Shown piece after piece: positions 1 to 6,756 of a DNA stretch of 8,493 bases. The DNA is taken from the NCBI GenBank assembly GCA_025774405.1, contig JALGWB010000074.1, positions 1 to 8,493 on the forward strand, written 5' to 3'. Origin of the DNA: a bacterium (GTDB taxonomy: Bacteria > Arandabacterota > Arandabacteria > Arandabacterales > Arandabacteraceae). Position numbers and translations under genes: made by a program. The notes under the pieces were generated by a model. It was not told the DNA's origin. It was given only the letters and a program-made list of their open reading frames with translations, and did not search any database. How positions within the stretch are numbered: the first letter of the stretch is position 1; the number at the start of each line of letters is the position of its first letter.

Positions 1-716
1 GCCATCTCGAGAGCATGTCCAAGAAAGCCATAGCCGGTTATGTCCGTACAAGCACTTGCGCCAAAATCAATCATAGCCCTTGAAGCGGTGTTGTTGAGCA
101 TCTCCATCACACGCTTCACTTTTCGAATGCCCGCTGGCTTGAGCAGGCCAAACTTGATACCTGTTGTCATCAATCCGATACCAAGTGGTTTGGTCAGTAC
201 AAGCAAATCGCCAACCCTGGCACCAGAATTTCTTACAACACGATTCTGCTCCACAATACCTACAACACTCAAACCATACTTAAGTTCTTTATCCTCTATT
301 GAGTGTCCTCCGCCAATTGCTATGCCTGCCTCACCAGCCTTCTCATAGCCGCCCTGAAGAATCTCCCGCACGACGGCTTTGGGCACCACCTCTTCCGAGA
401 AGCAAAGCACGTTGATGGCAAGCAGTGGCCTTGCCCCCATGGCATAGACATCGCTCAAGGCATTGGCAGCTGCAATCCTGCCATAGCTTCTCGGCTCATC
501 AACTACAGGAGTAAAGACATCAACCGTATGTACAAGAGCCATCCCCCCATCAAGCGCATATACTGCTGCATCATCGAGCGTATCTGTCCCCACCAGCAAC
601 CGCTCGTCAGCTATAGGCTTTAGCCCCTTAAGAATGATCTCAAGGTCACCCGGACCCACTTTAGAGGCTCAGCCCGCACACTTCGAAAATTGGGTCAATC
701 TTATTTTTTCGGCCAC
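1..716 (-). CDS. selD: Selenide, water dikinase (selenophosphate synthetase), selenocysteine-containing, 3' end cut by window edge
   Basis: SelD makes selenophosphate from selenide and ATP, the selenium donor for selenocysteine and selenouridine synthesis in the cytoplasm. The frame is open from GTG at 716-714 to the window edge (238 codons; E. coli SelD has 347) except for one TGA at codon 16. Read as Sec, the N-terminus is MAEKIRLTQFSKCAGUASK, which lines up with E. coli SelD around Cys17 and Lys20 (Sec16 and Lys19 here). Further family motifs are GTDTLDDAAVY (43-53), the Asp66 block TVDVFTP, RIAAANALSDVYAMG (80-94), GGGHSIED (135-142), LTKPLGIG (174-181) and TDITGYGFLGH (224-234). The GTG start was chosen because it gives the RLTQ family N-terminus and has a GAGGG site at 730-726. 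An in-frame TTG at codon 7 is a weaker alternative. It follows ridA by 5 bp. About 110 C-terminal residues lie outside the window. Identity is very secure; Sec decoding is inferred from the alignment. Confidence 0.95.
639..666 (-). promoter_or_regulatory. Candidate bacterial SECIS hairpin downstream of the Sec codon
   Basis: Two nucleotides after the TGA a hairpin can form on the mRNA. Outer CTC (666-664) pairs with GAG (641-639), AA with UU, and an apical GGUC (656-653) pairs with GACC (647-644). The unpaired bases on the 5' side form asymmetric bulges. The five-base apical loop CGGGU (652-648) begins 17 nt after the TGA and holds G and U, as in SelB-binding loops. Distance and loop content fit known bacterial SECIS elements. 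The lower stem is imperfect and I have not computed folding energy. Confidence 0.65.
669..671 (-). other. In-frame TGA read as selenocysteine (Sec16 of SelD)
   Basis: The TGA stands exactly where SelD proteins carry their catalytic Cys or Sec, in the context C-A-G-TGA-A-S-K. The reading frame is uninterrupted and fully SelD-like on both sides. Sec at this position is established in many bacterial SelD proteins. A true nonsense mutation is unlikely, because the downstream frame is intact and a SECIS-like hairpin follows. Confidence 0.9.
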
Positions 717-721
717 AGACT

Positions 722-1117
722 TTAACCCTCGACCAAGGCGATGGCTTCGATCTCCACCAGGGCCCCCTTAGGGAGATCCCTAACCGCAACACAAACCCGT
801 GCAGGATAGGGTTCAGTGAAAAAAGTCTCATAGGCTTCATTCATCTCACCAAACATACCCATGTCGGTCAGATAGACCGTTGTCTTAATGACGGAGAACT
901 TCCGAGAGCTGGCAGCCAGAATAGCCACAATGTTTTCAAGACTTCGCCTCGTTTGCTCACCGACTGTCCCGCCTGCCAGTTCTCCTGTCGAAGGATCTAT
1001 TCCGATCTGTCCTGAGACAAAGACAAGCTCATGTGGCTTAACCTCCACTGCCTGGCTATATGGACCAATCGCTCGAGGTGCATCGGAAGTGACTATCTTG
1101 CTGATACCTTCTGCCAT
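722..1117 (-). CDS. ridA: RidA family reactive intermediate/imine deaminase (Rid, YjgF/YER057c/UK114)
   Basis: RidA proteins are cytoplasmic trimers that hydrolyse reactive enamines and imines such as 2-aminoacrylate, made by PLP enzymes, to 2-oxo acids (pyruvate from 2-aminoacrylate) and ammonia. The 131-residue length is typical. Visible family features are IGPYSQAVEV (17-26), SGQIGIDPSTGEL (35-47), the QTRRSLENI helix (55-63), KTTVYLTDM (78-86), MNEAY (92-96), YPARVCV (104-110) with the active-site Arg107, and LPKGALVEIEAIAL (115-128) with Glu122. The ATG at 1117 has AGGAAAGG at 1134-1127, 9 nt upstream. The start lies 25 bp inside the 3' end of cstA, and the stop is 5 bp before selD, so it sits in the middle of the operon and is probably translationally coupled on both sides. 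Assignment to the canonical RidA subfamily rests on the retained Arg. Confidence 0.95.
   Translation of the reverse strand: MAEGISKIVTSDAPRAIGPYSQAVEVKPHELVFVSGQIGIDPSTGELAGGTVGEQTRRSLENIVAILAASSRKFSVIKTTVYLTDMGMFGEMNEAYETFFTEPYPARVCVAVRDLPKGALVEIEAIALVEG
726..730 (-). promoter_or_regulatory. Ribosome binding site supporting the GTG start of selD
   Basis: GAGGG lies at the extreme 3' end of ridA, 9 nt before GTG at 716-714. It overlaps the last ridA codons, so selD translation is probably coupled to ridA. It favours this GTG over the TTG six codons later. Confidence 0.6.
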
Positions 1118-2847
1118 GGTCTATCACCTTTCCTGAAAAGGGTTATCGCTAAGCCAACAAATGCAACTGATAGTACAAGCAGCAGGACGTCGGCCACAGC
1201 CAATGTGACATTGCCAGCGGGAATGTATCTCTGGAAAAGCAGTTTCAAAAGCGAAGCTGTTGTCGTTGCAACCATGAAACCTGCCGGGATCAGCGCAACA
1301 AGATATGGCTTGCGCTTGTGCATGAGGTAACCGGTCACGCAAACCAGGGTCATGGCAGCCAGCAGCTGGTTTGCAGTACCAAAAATCGGCCAGATAGCAA
1401 GAAAGGCATTGGTTTTAGCAAGTAAGAACATCAAGATCACAGATAGCAGGGAGTTGAAATAATAGCTACGAAGCAGAGCGGGTGGATCTCCCAGCATCGT
1501 CTTCCAGAGATCCTCAAAAAGATAGCGATTTAGGCGCACAGCCGTATCGAGGGTTGTGACGACGAATCCTTCGACCATCAATATCCCGAAGACCGTGCCA
1601 TAGGCTTGATTGATGCCAAGTCCATGAAGCAGCCCACCCATACCCAGAGCAAAACCAAGGATGGGATTTGACCTGCCGCCCGATGGAAAGACGATTGACC
1701 TGTAAGCTGAAAACTTAATGCCTGCTGCAACCGCAGTGACTACACAGATAGCAAGCACCCCCTCCAGAAGCATACCACCATAGCCTATCCTTCGGGCGTA
1801 ACCTTCATTTGAGATCTGCTTCGAAGTTGTTCCACTAGCTACAAGTGCATGAAAGCCAGATATGGCTCCACAGGCAATGGTTATGAAAAGGATTGGCCAC
1901 AAACTCCCCAGTGCTGCCTGTCCCGAGGCAATGTCAAATGCAGGTGCATTGAAAGCCAGCCCCTTCAGCCCACCACCAAGGATGCCAACAACCAGGGCTA
2001 TTATGCCCCCGAAGAGAATAAAGGAATTGGTGAAATCCCTCGGCTGAAGGATTATCCAGACAGGAATACCCGATGCGAAGAAGACATAGATGGACAGAAT
2101 AACCATCCATACACCGGGTGCGATATTAACAGGATAGGACAGACCAATCCGTACGGAACCTAAAGCAATTCCAATGGCGATGAGGGCCACAACTAAGGCA
2201 TTGAAACGCCTGCGATAAAGGAGCCAGCCCAGGAAAGGAGCAAAGCAGGTCATAATCACAACGGAAGTCGATGCAATACCACCGATCTTTATGACCTCTT
2301 TGCCATCTACGAGAATTGTCTTGAGAAGGGTATTACCTTGAGCAAGACCAATGGTTTCAGCTGGCACAACCGACGTAAGCGCTGTCGCAGTCATTTGCAG
2401 AAACGCCGAGGTCACGAGCAGAATGTAGACAACGGCAAATGATATGAACAGCATGAAACCCCTTCTGCCCAGATAGCGTTCCGCAACCTCAGCGATAGAC
2501 CGCCCTCCCTCCCTGATGCTGACGAAAAGTGACGAGAAGTCATGCACAGCACCTATGAAGATAGCCCCGGCGACAATCCATAGCCAGGCAGGACCATAGC
2601 CAAAGATCAGCGCAACCGTCGGTCCTACTATTGGACCACCACCGGCAATCGATGCAAAGTGATGACTGAACAATACAAGCGGGTTAGCAGGAACGTAATC
2701 CCGGCCATCCTCCCTGGCCACAGCCGGGGTCTTCCTTGACCTGTCCTCACCAAAAAGACGACTGAGGAATCTACCATAAACAAAATAACCAAGTGCAAAT
2801 AGCGGCAGAGAAACGATGAGGAGCCAGGCTATGTTAAGCTGCTTCAT
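1093..2847 (-). CDS. cstA: Carbon starvation protein CstA family transporter
   Basis: This is a polytopic inner-membrane permease of the CstA family. E. coli members CstA and BtsT (YjiY) are linked to pyruvate and peptide uptake during carbon limitation. The 584-residue product is shorter than E. coli CstA (701) but is in the range of shorter CstA proteins. Family blocks are visible in order: an N-terminal hydrophobic segment ending ALGYFVYGRFLSR (18-30), SHHFASIAGGGPIVGP (61-76), GAVHDFSSLFVSIREGG (99-115), WIILQPRDF (264-272), CGAISGFHALVASGTTSKQI (326-345) and PIFGTANQLLAA (487-498). Many hydrophobic helices run throughout, and the C-terminus is short and basic. The ATG lies 4 bp after the glmS stop and has no good Shine-Dalgarno sequence, so coupling to glmS is likely. 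The 3' end overlaps ridA by 25 bp. The substrate here is not shown by the sequence; pyruvate would fit the RidA neighbour. Confidence 0.95.
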   Translation of the reverse strand: MKQLNIAWLLIVSLPLFALGYFVYGRFLSRLFGEDRSRKTPAVAREDGRDYVPANPLVLFSHHFASIAGGGPIVGPTVALIFGYGPAWLWIVAGAIFIGAVHDFSSLFVSIREGGRSIAEVAERYLGRRGFMLFISFAVVYILLVTSAFLQMTATALTSVVPAETIGLAQGNTLLKTILVDGKEVIKIGGIASTSVVIMTCFAPFLGWLLYRRRFNALVVALIAIGIALGSVRIGLSYPVNIAPGVWMVILSIYVFFASGIPVWIILQPRDFTNSFILFGGIIALVVGILGGGLKGLAFNAPAFDIASGQAALGSLWPILFITIACGAISGFHALVASGTTSKQISNEGYARRIGYGGMLLEGVLAICVVTAVAAGIKFSAYRSIVFPSGGRSNPILGFALGMGGLLHGLGINQAYGTVFGILMVEGFVVTTLDTAVRLNRYLFEDLWKTMLGDPPALLRSYYFNSLLSVILMFLLAKTNAFLAIWPIFGTANQLLAAMTLVCVTGYLMHKRKPYLVALIPAGFMVATTTASLLKLLFQRYIPAGNVTLAVADVLLLVLSVAFVGLAITLFRKGDRPWQKVSAR

Positions 2848-2851
2848 CAGA

Positions 2852-4684
2852 CTATTCTACGGTCACACTCTTCGCAAGATTACGAGGTTGATCAACATTG
2901 CAACCTCTCATCACCGCAATGTGATAGGCAAGCAACTGCAACGGTATGGCTGAAAGGATTGGCGTAAGTGGTGGTATCGTAACCGGGACATAGATGACAT
3001 GGTCAACCTTCTTGACGATCTCGCTGTCACCCTCTGTGGCTATGGCTAGGATTCTACCACCACGTGCCCTAACCTCCTCGACGTTGTTCATGATCTTCTC
3101 ATAGGCACTATCCCTCACAGCTATTACTACCACAGGCATCTTGTCATCTATCAGGGCTATTGGACCATGCTTCATCTCAGCAGCAGGATAGCCTTCAGCA
3201 TGGATATAGGATATTTCCTTGAGCTTCAGCGCACCTTCCAGTGCCACCGGGAAGTTATAGCCCCGACCGAGATAGAGGAAATTATTGTGCGTTGAGTATT
3301 CAGTTGCAATATCCTTTATTTCGTCGTTCTTCTCGAGGATACCATGTACCTGGTCAGGCAGCTTCTGGAGGGCTCTAACAATCTCCTTTCCAGGTTCAAA
3401 ACGACCGAAACGCCGCCGAGCAAGGTGCATGGTGAGAAGCATCTCCACAACAACCTGCGAAGTAAAAGCCTTGGTTGAAGCCACTCCGATCTCCGGACCA
3501 GCGTGAACATAGGTTCCGCAATCGGATTCCCTGGCAATCGTGCTTCCAACGACGTTGCAGATTCCCAAAGCCTTCGCACCGCGCTGCTGAGCTTCCCTCA
3601 TCGCTGCAAGCGTATCAGCTGTCTCTCCAGACTGGCTAATCACAATCACAACCGTTGAGGGATCAACAAGCGGATCACGATAGCGAAACTCAGAGGCGTA
3701 CTCGACTTCAACAGGTATGCGAGCATATTCTTCGATCATATACTCGCCTATCAAGCCAGCATGCCACGATGTTCCACATGCGGTTATGACAATTCGCGAT
3801 ACGTTTCGTATCTCCTCATCGGTAAGCGTCACACCTCCAAGATGCGCTTCACCTGTTTCGGCCACTATACGACCAGCCATCGCATTCCTTATGCTCTGAG
3901 GCTGTTCAAAAATCTCCTTGAGCATGAAGTGGGCAAAACCACCCTTCTCTGCCATTTCAAGATTCCAGGTGATTCGTTCCACCTCTTTTATGACCTCCTG
4001 ATCGTCACTTGTGACAGCGCTGAAGCCGGAAGGTGTGAGGACAGCAACCTCACCATCGTCCATGTAGATGACATCACGGGTATGACCCATTATCGCTGGC
4101 ACATCTGAAGCAACAAAGTACTCATCCTTGCCGACACCGATAACAAGTGGGCTCCCGTGCCGCGCTGCAACGATTTTATCGGGTTCATCACAACAGATCA
4201 CTGCTAAGCCGTAAGTTCCCTCAACCATGCGCAGAGCACCAAGCACAGCTTTCTCAAGCGGCTTGCCCTTTTCATGGAATCTTTCTATGAGATGAGCCAG
4301 CACCTCGGTATCCGTCTCGCTTCTGAACTTGTGCCCCTCCTTGATCAGCATGTCCCGCAGCACATTGCAGTTTTCAATGATTCCATTGTGGACAAGAGCG
4401 ACTCCGCAGTTGCAATCGATATGGGGATGAGCATTTGTCTCATTGGGCTCACCGTGGGTAGCCCATCTTGTATGGCCGATCCCGCTTGTGCCCTTAAGAT
4501 CAGAGCCAGCCAGCCTCTCCTCAAGAGCCCCAATTTTTCCCGATACTTTCTCTACCCTTATGCCGCCATCAGCCTGAACAGCGATTCCGGCTGAATCATA
4601 TCCTCTGTATTCAAGCCTCTTGAGACCGTCAATAAGGAGTGGAACTACCTGTTTGCTGCCGACATATCCAATTATTCCACACAA
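2852..4684 (-). CDS. glmS: Glutamine--fructose-6-phosphate aminotransferase (isomerizing)
   Basis: GlmS makes glucosamine-6-phosphate from fructose-6-phosphate and glutamine, the first committed step to UDP-GlcNAc for peptidoglycan and lipopolysaccharide. The 610-residue product matches the E. coli length (609). The N-terminal class II glutaminase domain (2 to about 240) starts MCGIIGYVG with nucleophile Cys2, followed by EYRGYDSAGIAV (25-36), HTRWATHGEPNETNAHPH (71-88), HNGIIEN (99-105) and ETDTEV (123-128). Two SIS domains follow, with CGTSWHAG (303-310), ISQSGETADT (349-358), STKAFTSQ (403-410), ALEGALKLKEISYIHAEGY (481-499) and MKHGP (504-508, His506). The tail DQPRNLAKSVTVE carries Lys605, the Schiff-base lysine. 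The TTG start is required for Cys2 to follow the initiator; a nearby ATG at 4689 is out of frame. It is the first gene of the glmS-cstA-ridA-selD operon. Nothing like a glmS ribozyme is seen upstream. Confidence 0.98.
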   Translation of the reverse strand: MCGIIGYVGSKQVVPLLIDGLKRLEYRGYDSAGIAVQADGGIRVEKVSGKIGALEERLAGSDLKGTSGIGHTRWATHGEPNETNAHPHIDCNCGVALVHNGIIENCNVLRDMLIKEGHKFRSETDTEVLAHLIERFHEKGKPLEKAVLGALRMVEGTYGLAVICCDEPDKIVAARHGSPLVIGVGKDEYFVASDVPAIMGHTRDVIYMDDGEVAVLTPSGFSAVTSDDQEVIKEVERITWNLEMAEKGGFAHFMLKEIFEQPQSIRNAMAGRIVAETGEAHLGGVTLTDEEIRNVSRIVITACGTSWHAGLIGEYMIEEYARIPVEVEYASEFRYRDPLVDPSTVVIVISQSGETADTLAAMREAQQRGAKALGICNVVGSTIARESDCGTYVHAGPEIGVASTKAFTSQVVVEMLLTMHLARRRFGRFEPGKEIVRALQKLPDQVHGILEKNDEIKDIATEYSTHNNFLYLGRGYNFPVALEGALKLKEISYIHAEGYPAAEMKHGPIALIDDKMPVVVIAVRDSAYEKIMNNVEEVRARGGRILAIATEGDSEIVKKVDHVIYVPVTIPPLTPILSAIPLQLLAYHIAVMRGCNVDQPRNLAKSVTVE

Positions 4685-4690
4685 GGCATA

Positions 4691-4696
4691 CCCCCT
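4691..4696 (-). promoter_or_regulatory. Ribosome binding site deciding the TTG start of glmS
   Basis: AGGGGG lies 6 nt before TTG (4684-4682). This supports initiation at a non-ATG codon immediately before the catalytic cysteine codon TGT. Confidence 0.65.
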
Positions 4697-4734
4697 GTCG
4701 ATGAATCCCTACACCCAGCCGCCTCAACACTTAC

Positions 4735-4762
4735 AATATAGCACATAGCGGGAGTTTGTTCA
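4735..4762 (-). promoter_or_regulatory. Candidate extended -10 sigma70-type promoter for the glmS operon
   Basis: Reading leftward, a TGAACA -35-like hexamer (4762-4757) is followed after 16 bp by TATATT (4740-4735). TATATT matches five of six consensus bases and is preceded by TGC, giving an extended -10. Transcription would begin near 4728, leaving a leader of about 44 nt before the TTG of glmS. That is too short for a glmS ribozyme. The -35 is weak, so the call rests mainly on the extended -10 and its position. Confidence 0.5.
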
Positions 4763-4831
4763 CGATCTAATGTGCCGCCTGGCGTGACTTTAACAATCGG
4801 GAAACACGCCTGTCAAGCAAAGCCCTCGACA

Positions 4832-4860
4832 TTGACTCCTCAAGAGGTGTCTGATACGAT
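4832..4860 (+). promoter_or_regulatory. Candidate sigma70-type promoter for the GT39-TPR gene
   Basis: TTGACT (4832-4837) and TACGAT (4855-4860) are separated by the ideal 17 bp. Transcription would start near 4867, about 30 nt before the TTG start. The spacer contains CCTC-AA-GAGG (4838-4847), a small inverted repeat that could be an operator half-site pair. With the leftward glmS promoter about 70 bp away, this makes the 212 bp gap (4685-4896) a divergent regulatory region. Confidence 0.6.
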
Positions 4861-4884
4861 TGCCTCGCTGAGATACCAGGGCCT

Positions 4885-4891
4885 GAGGAGG
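4885..4891 (+). promoter_or_regulatory. Strong ribosome binding site before a TTG start
   Basis: GAGGAGG ends 5 nt before TTG at 4897-4899. It is the strongest Shine-Dalgarno sequence I saw in the window and supports this TTG as the real start of the 617-residue membrane protein. Confidence 0.75.
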
Positions 4892-4896
4892 ATTGG

Positions 4897-6750
4897 TTGC
4901 AACCTGCAGACTCGAAAACCAAATTCTACCTGATGGTCCCGGCCGTTGTAGGTTTTGGGCTCTTCCTATCATATCTTGCAGACATCAGATTGCAACCGTT
5001 CTTCCAATTCCTGGTTGCCAACCCACTGGTTTATGATCAACAGGCCAAGAGCTTGCTTGAGGGTATACCATCAAGCCAGCCATTCTTCCTGAGCCCTCTT
5101 TATCCTGGTTTCCTGGCAACCATCTACTACTTCTTCGGTGTTAGCCACGTAGCAGTTGCTATTGTCCAGGGAATTCTTCTCGCCATCAACATCTACCTTG
5201 TCGGGCTTATAGCAACAAGGATCTTCACTGATCGAGTGGGTCTTGTAAGTGCATCTATGATGGCATTCTACTGGAGCTTCTACTATTTCGCAGGTGAGAT
5301 CCTTCCCACAACTCTCTGTACAACAATTGCCTTGGCAGCCACTCTGGGGGCCATCAGCACAGGATCCCGGCTGCACGCAGTGAGTATCGTGGCACTTGTA
5401 GCCGGGGCGACGGGTTTTGCCGGACACATCCCAGCAGCAATTCGATATCTTCGAGAAAGCTCCTTTGCTCATCAGGAAAGCCATCTTCCGAACTTTCTAC
5501 TCGTTACGATCTTTGCAATAGGAAGTGGCGGCCTGATTGCTATAGGTCATCTCAAGAGGAACCTGCGAGCGCATCTACCCGCGGGACTGTCAGGGCTGCT
5601 TGCCGGGATTGGCCCTCTCGTGTGGGGTGGAAGTTCTGCGCATATGGCTATACTTACTGGGCGGCTTGGCTGGCTCCGCTCGCGAGGAGCTCTTGTCCTC
5701 TGGTTGTGCGGTATTGCCATCCCTATCGCCGCCAGTCTTGCGCACAACTATGCAGTCTCCCGGCAGGTCATACCCGTGACAACAAGTTTCGGTGTCAACC
5801 TGTTCATCGGTAACAATGAAGCAAGCGATGGCATGGATCCGTTCCGGCTTGGCGAGAACGACAGGGCTCGCATAGAAGCCGATCACCTCGGACTTTCAGG
5901 CGCTCGGCGATCAGCCTTCTTCCGGCGGAAGGCAATTGAATTCATTCGTTCGCAACCGATTCGATGGTTGAAGCTACTCGGTAGAAAGCTGATATTATCT
6001 CTTGGCAGATTTGAAATCGACAACAATGCAGACATCTCAGAACGTCAGTCTGTGTGGAAGCTTTCACGGATTGTGCTGCTTGACCTTGGAATTCTCTTCC
6101 CCCTCGCTGTCGTTGGGGCGGTTGGCGCAATACCAAAGCATCGCAGTGCTGCCATTCTTGTTCTCGGATATCTGAGCTATACAGTGATCTGCGTGGTCTT
6201 CTTCGCATGTGAACGCTTCCGCATCCCTGGCATAGCACTTCTTATCCCACTCGCAGCATATGGCCTGTCCGAGCTCCTGCATTTCATAAGGCGACGTGAT
6301 TGCAAATCCATGATTGCAAATATCCTGCTCATAACAGGCGTGGCATTCGTCGTGAATACGGATTTTCTCGATGTGAGTGATACCGAATTTCCATCCATCA
6401 TTGTCAATAAGGCCCATGTTGCAAGGCTCAGTGGAGACCTTCAAAGAGCCGAGCAGCTTGCGCGCGATGTGCTCAGACAGGAACCGAGCAATGCTGGAGC
6501 TTACTTTCAGCTCGGTGCAATCGAAGTAGCTCGTGGCAAACCCGTAAGGGCTTTCAGTTTCTTCCTCGATTCCCTTGAGCATGACCCATTCCACTATGCC
6601 TCTTACATGCAGGCGAGCCGGATTCTTGCCGAGGCCCACATCAGCACCACCTATCTTGATGCATATCTTGATGCCTTGATAGGGGGCAAGGGTTGGAGTG
6701 AAGCCAGAGGCAAACTCGAAGGGTATGGGAACCGCCGGCTTCAGCAGTGA
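4897..6750 (+). CDS. GT39/ArnT-like (PMT_2-type) GT-C glycosyltransferase with C-terminal TPRs
   Basis: The product is a 617-residue polytopic membrane protein, probably an integral GT-C glycosyltransferase using a polyprenyl-phosphate-linked sugar on the outer face of the inner membrane. The N-terminus has one helix (11-29), then a loop with Asp47 in LVYDQQAKSLLEG (44-56), where this family places its acidic catalytic residue, then the characteristic SPLYPGFLATIYYFFGV (66-82). About ten more hydrophobic segments run to 487. Other family-like blocks are TTSFGVNLFIGNN (295-307) and the basic RFRIP motif (440-444) before the penultimate helix. Residues 498-565 form two TPR-like repeats ending in DPF. 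The segment 155-220 (two hydrophobic stretches with a polar loop around 186-198) is hard to place against the family. The gene starts with TTG behind a strong RBS and has its own promoter. It converges on the next gene with a 10 bp overlap. Acceptor and donor are unknown; the fold assignment is by pattern only. Confidence 0.8.
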   Translation: MQPADSKTKFYLMVPAVVGFGLFLSYLADIRLQPFFQFLVANPLVYDQQAKSLLEGIPSSQPFFLSPLYPGFLATIYYFFGVSHVAVAIVQGILLAINIYLVGLIATRIFTDRVGLVSASMMAFYWSFYYFAGEILPTTLCTTIALAATLGAISTGSRLHAVSIVALVAGATGFAGHIPAAIRYLRESSFAHQESHLPNFLLVTIFAIGSGGLIAIGHLKRNLRAHLPAGLSGLLAGIGPLVWGGSSAHMAILTGRLGWLRSRGALVLWLCGIAIPIAASLAHNYAVSRQVIPVTTSFGVNLFIGNNEASDGMDPFRLGENDRARIEADHLGLSGARRSAFFRRKAIEFIRSQPIRWLKLLGRKLILSLGRFEIDNNADISERQSVWKLSRIVLLDLGILFPLAVVGAVGAIPKHRSAAILVLGYLSYTVICVVFFACERFRIPGIALLIPLAAYGLSELLHFIRRRDCKSMIANILLITGVAFVVNTDFLDVSDTEFPSIIVNKAHVARLSGDLQRAEQLARDVLRQEPSNAGAYFQLGAIEVARGKPVRAFSFFLDSLEHDPFHYASYMQASRILAEAHISTTYLDAYLDALIGGKGWSEARGKLEGYGNRRLQQ

Positions 6751-6756
6751 AAGCCG
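6736..6756. other. Small inverted repeat spanning two convergent stop codons
   Basis: CGGCTT (6736-6741) and AAGCCG (6751-6756) form a perfect 6 bp stem around a 9 nt loop. The loop holds the TGA of the rightward gene (6748-6750) and most of the TGA of the leftward gene (6743-6741, whose last base is in the stem). No T-tract follows on either strand, so it is not a standard intrinsic terminator. A role in bidirectional termination or mRNA end protection is only possible. Confidence 0.35.

Noticed and set aside
40..623. Plus-strand open frames of 102 and 106 residues at the left end
   Set aside because: They lie opposite the strongly conserved selD frame and show no protein family features.
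669..671. selD as a pseudogene broken by a nonsense codon
   Set aside because: The TGA is precisely at the catalytic Cys/Sec position, the frame is intact on both sides, and a SECIS-like hairpin follows.
4685..4896. Possible glmS ribozyme upstream of glmS
   Set aside because: I could not find the conserved ribozyme core, and the inferred leader is only about 44 nt.
6064..6639. A 191-residue minus-strand open frame inside the GT39 gene
   Set aside because: The plus-strand frame has clear membrane helices and TPRs across the same bases; the minus frame has no family motifs and no RBS context.
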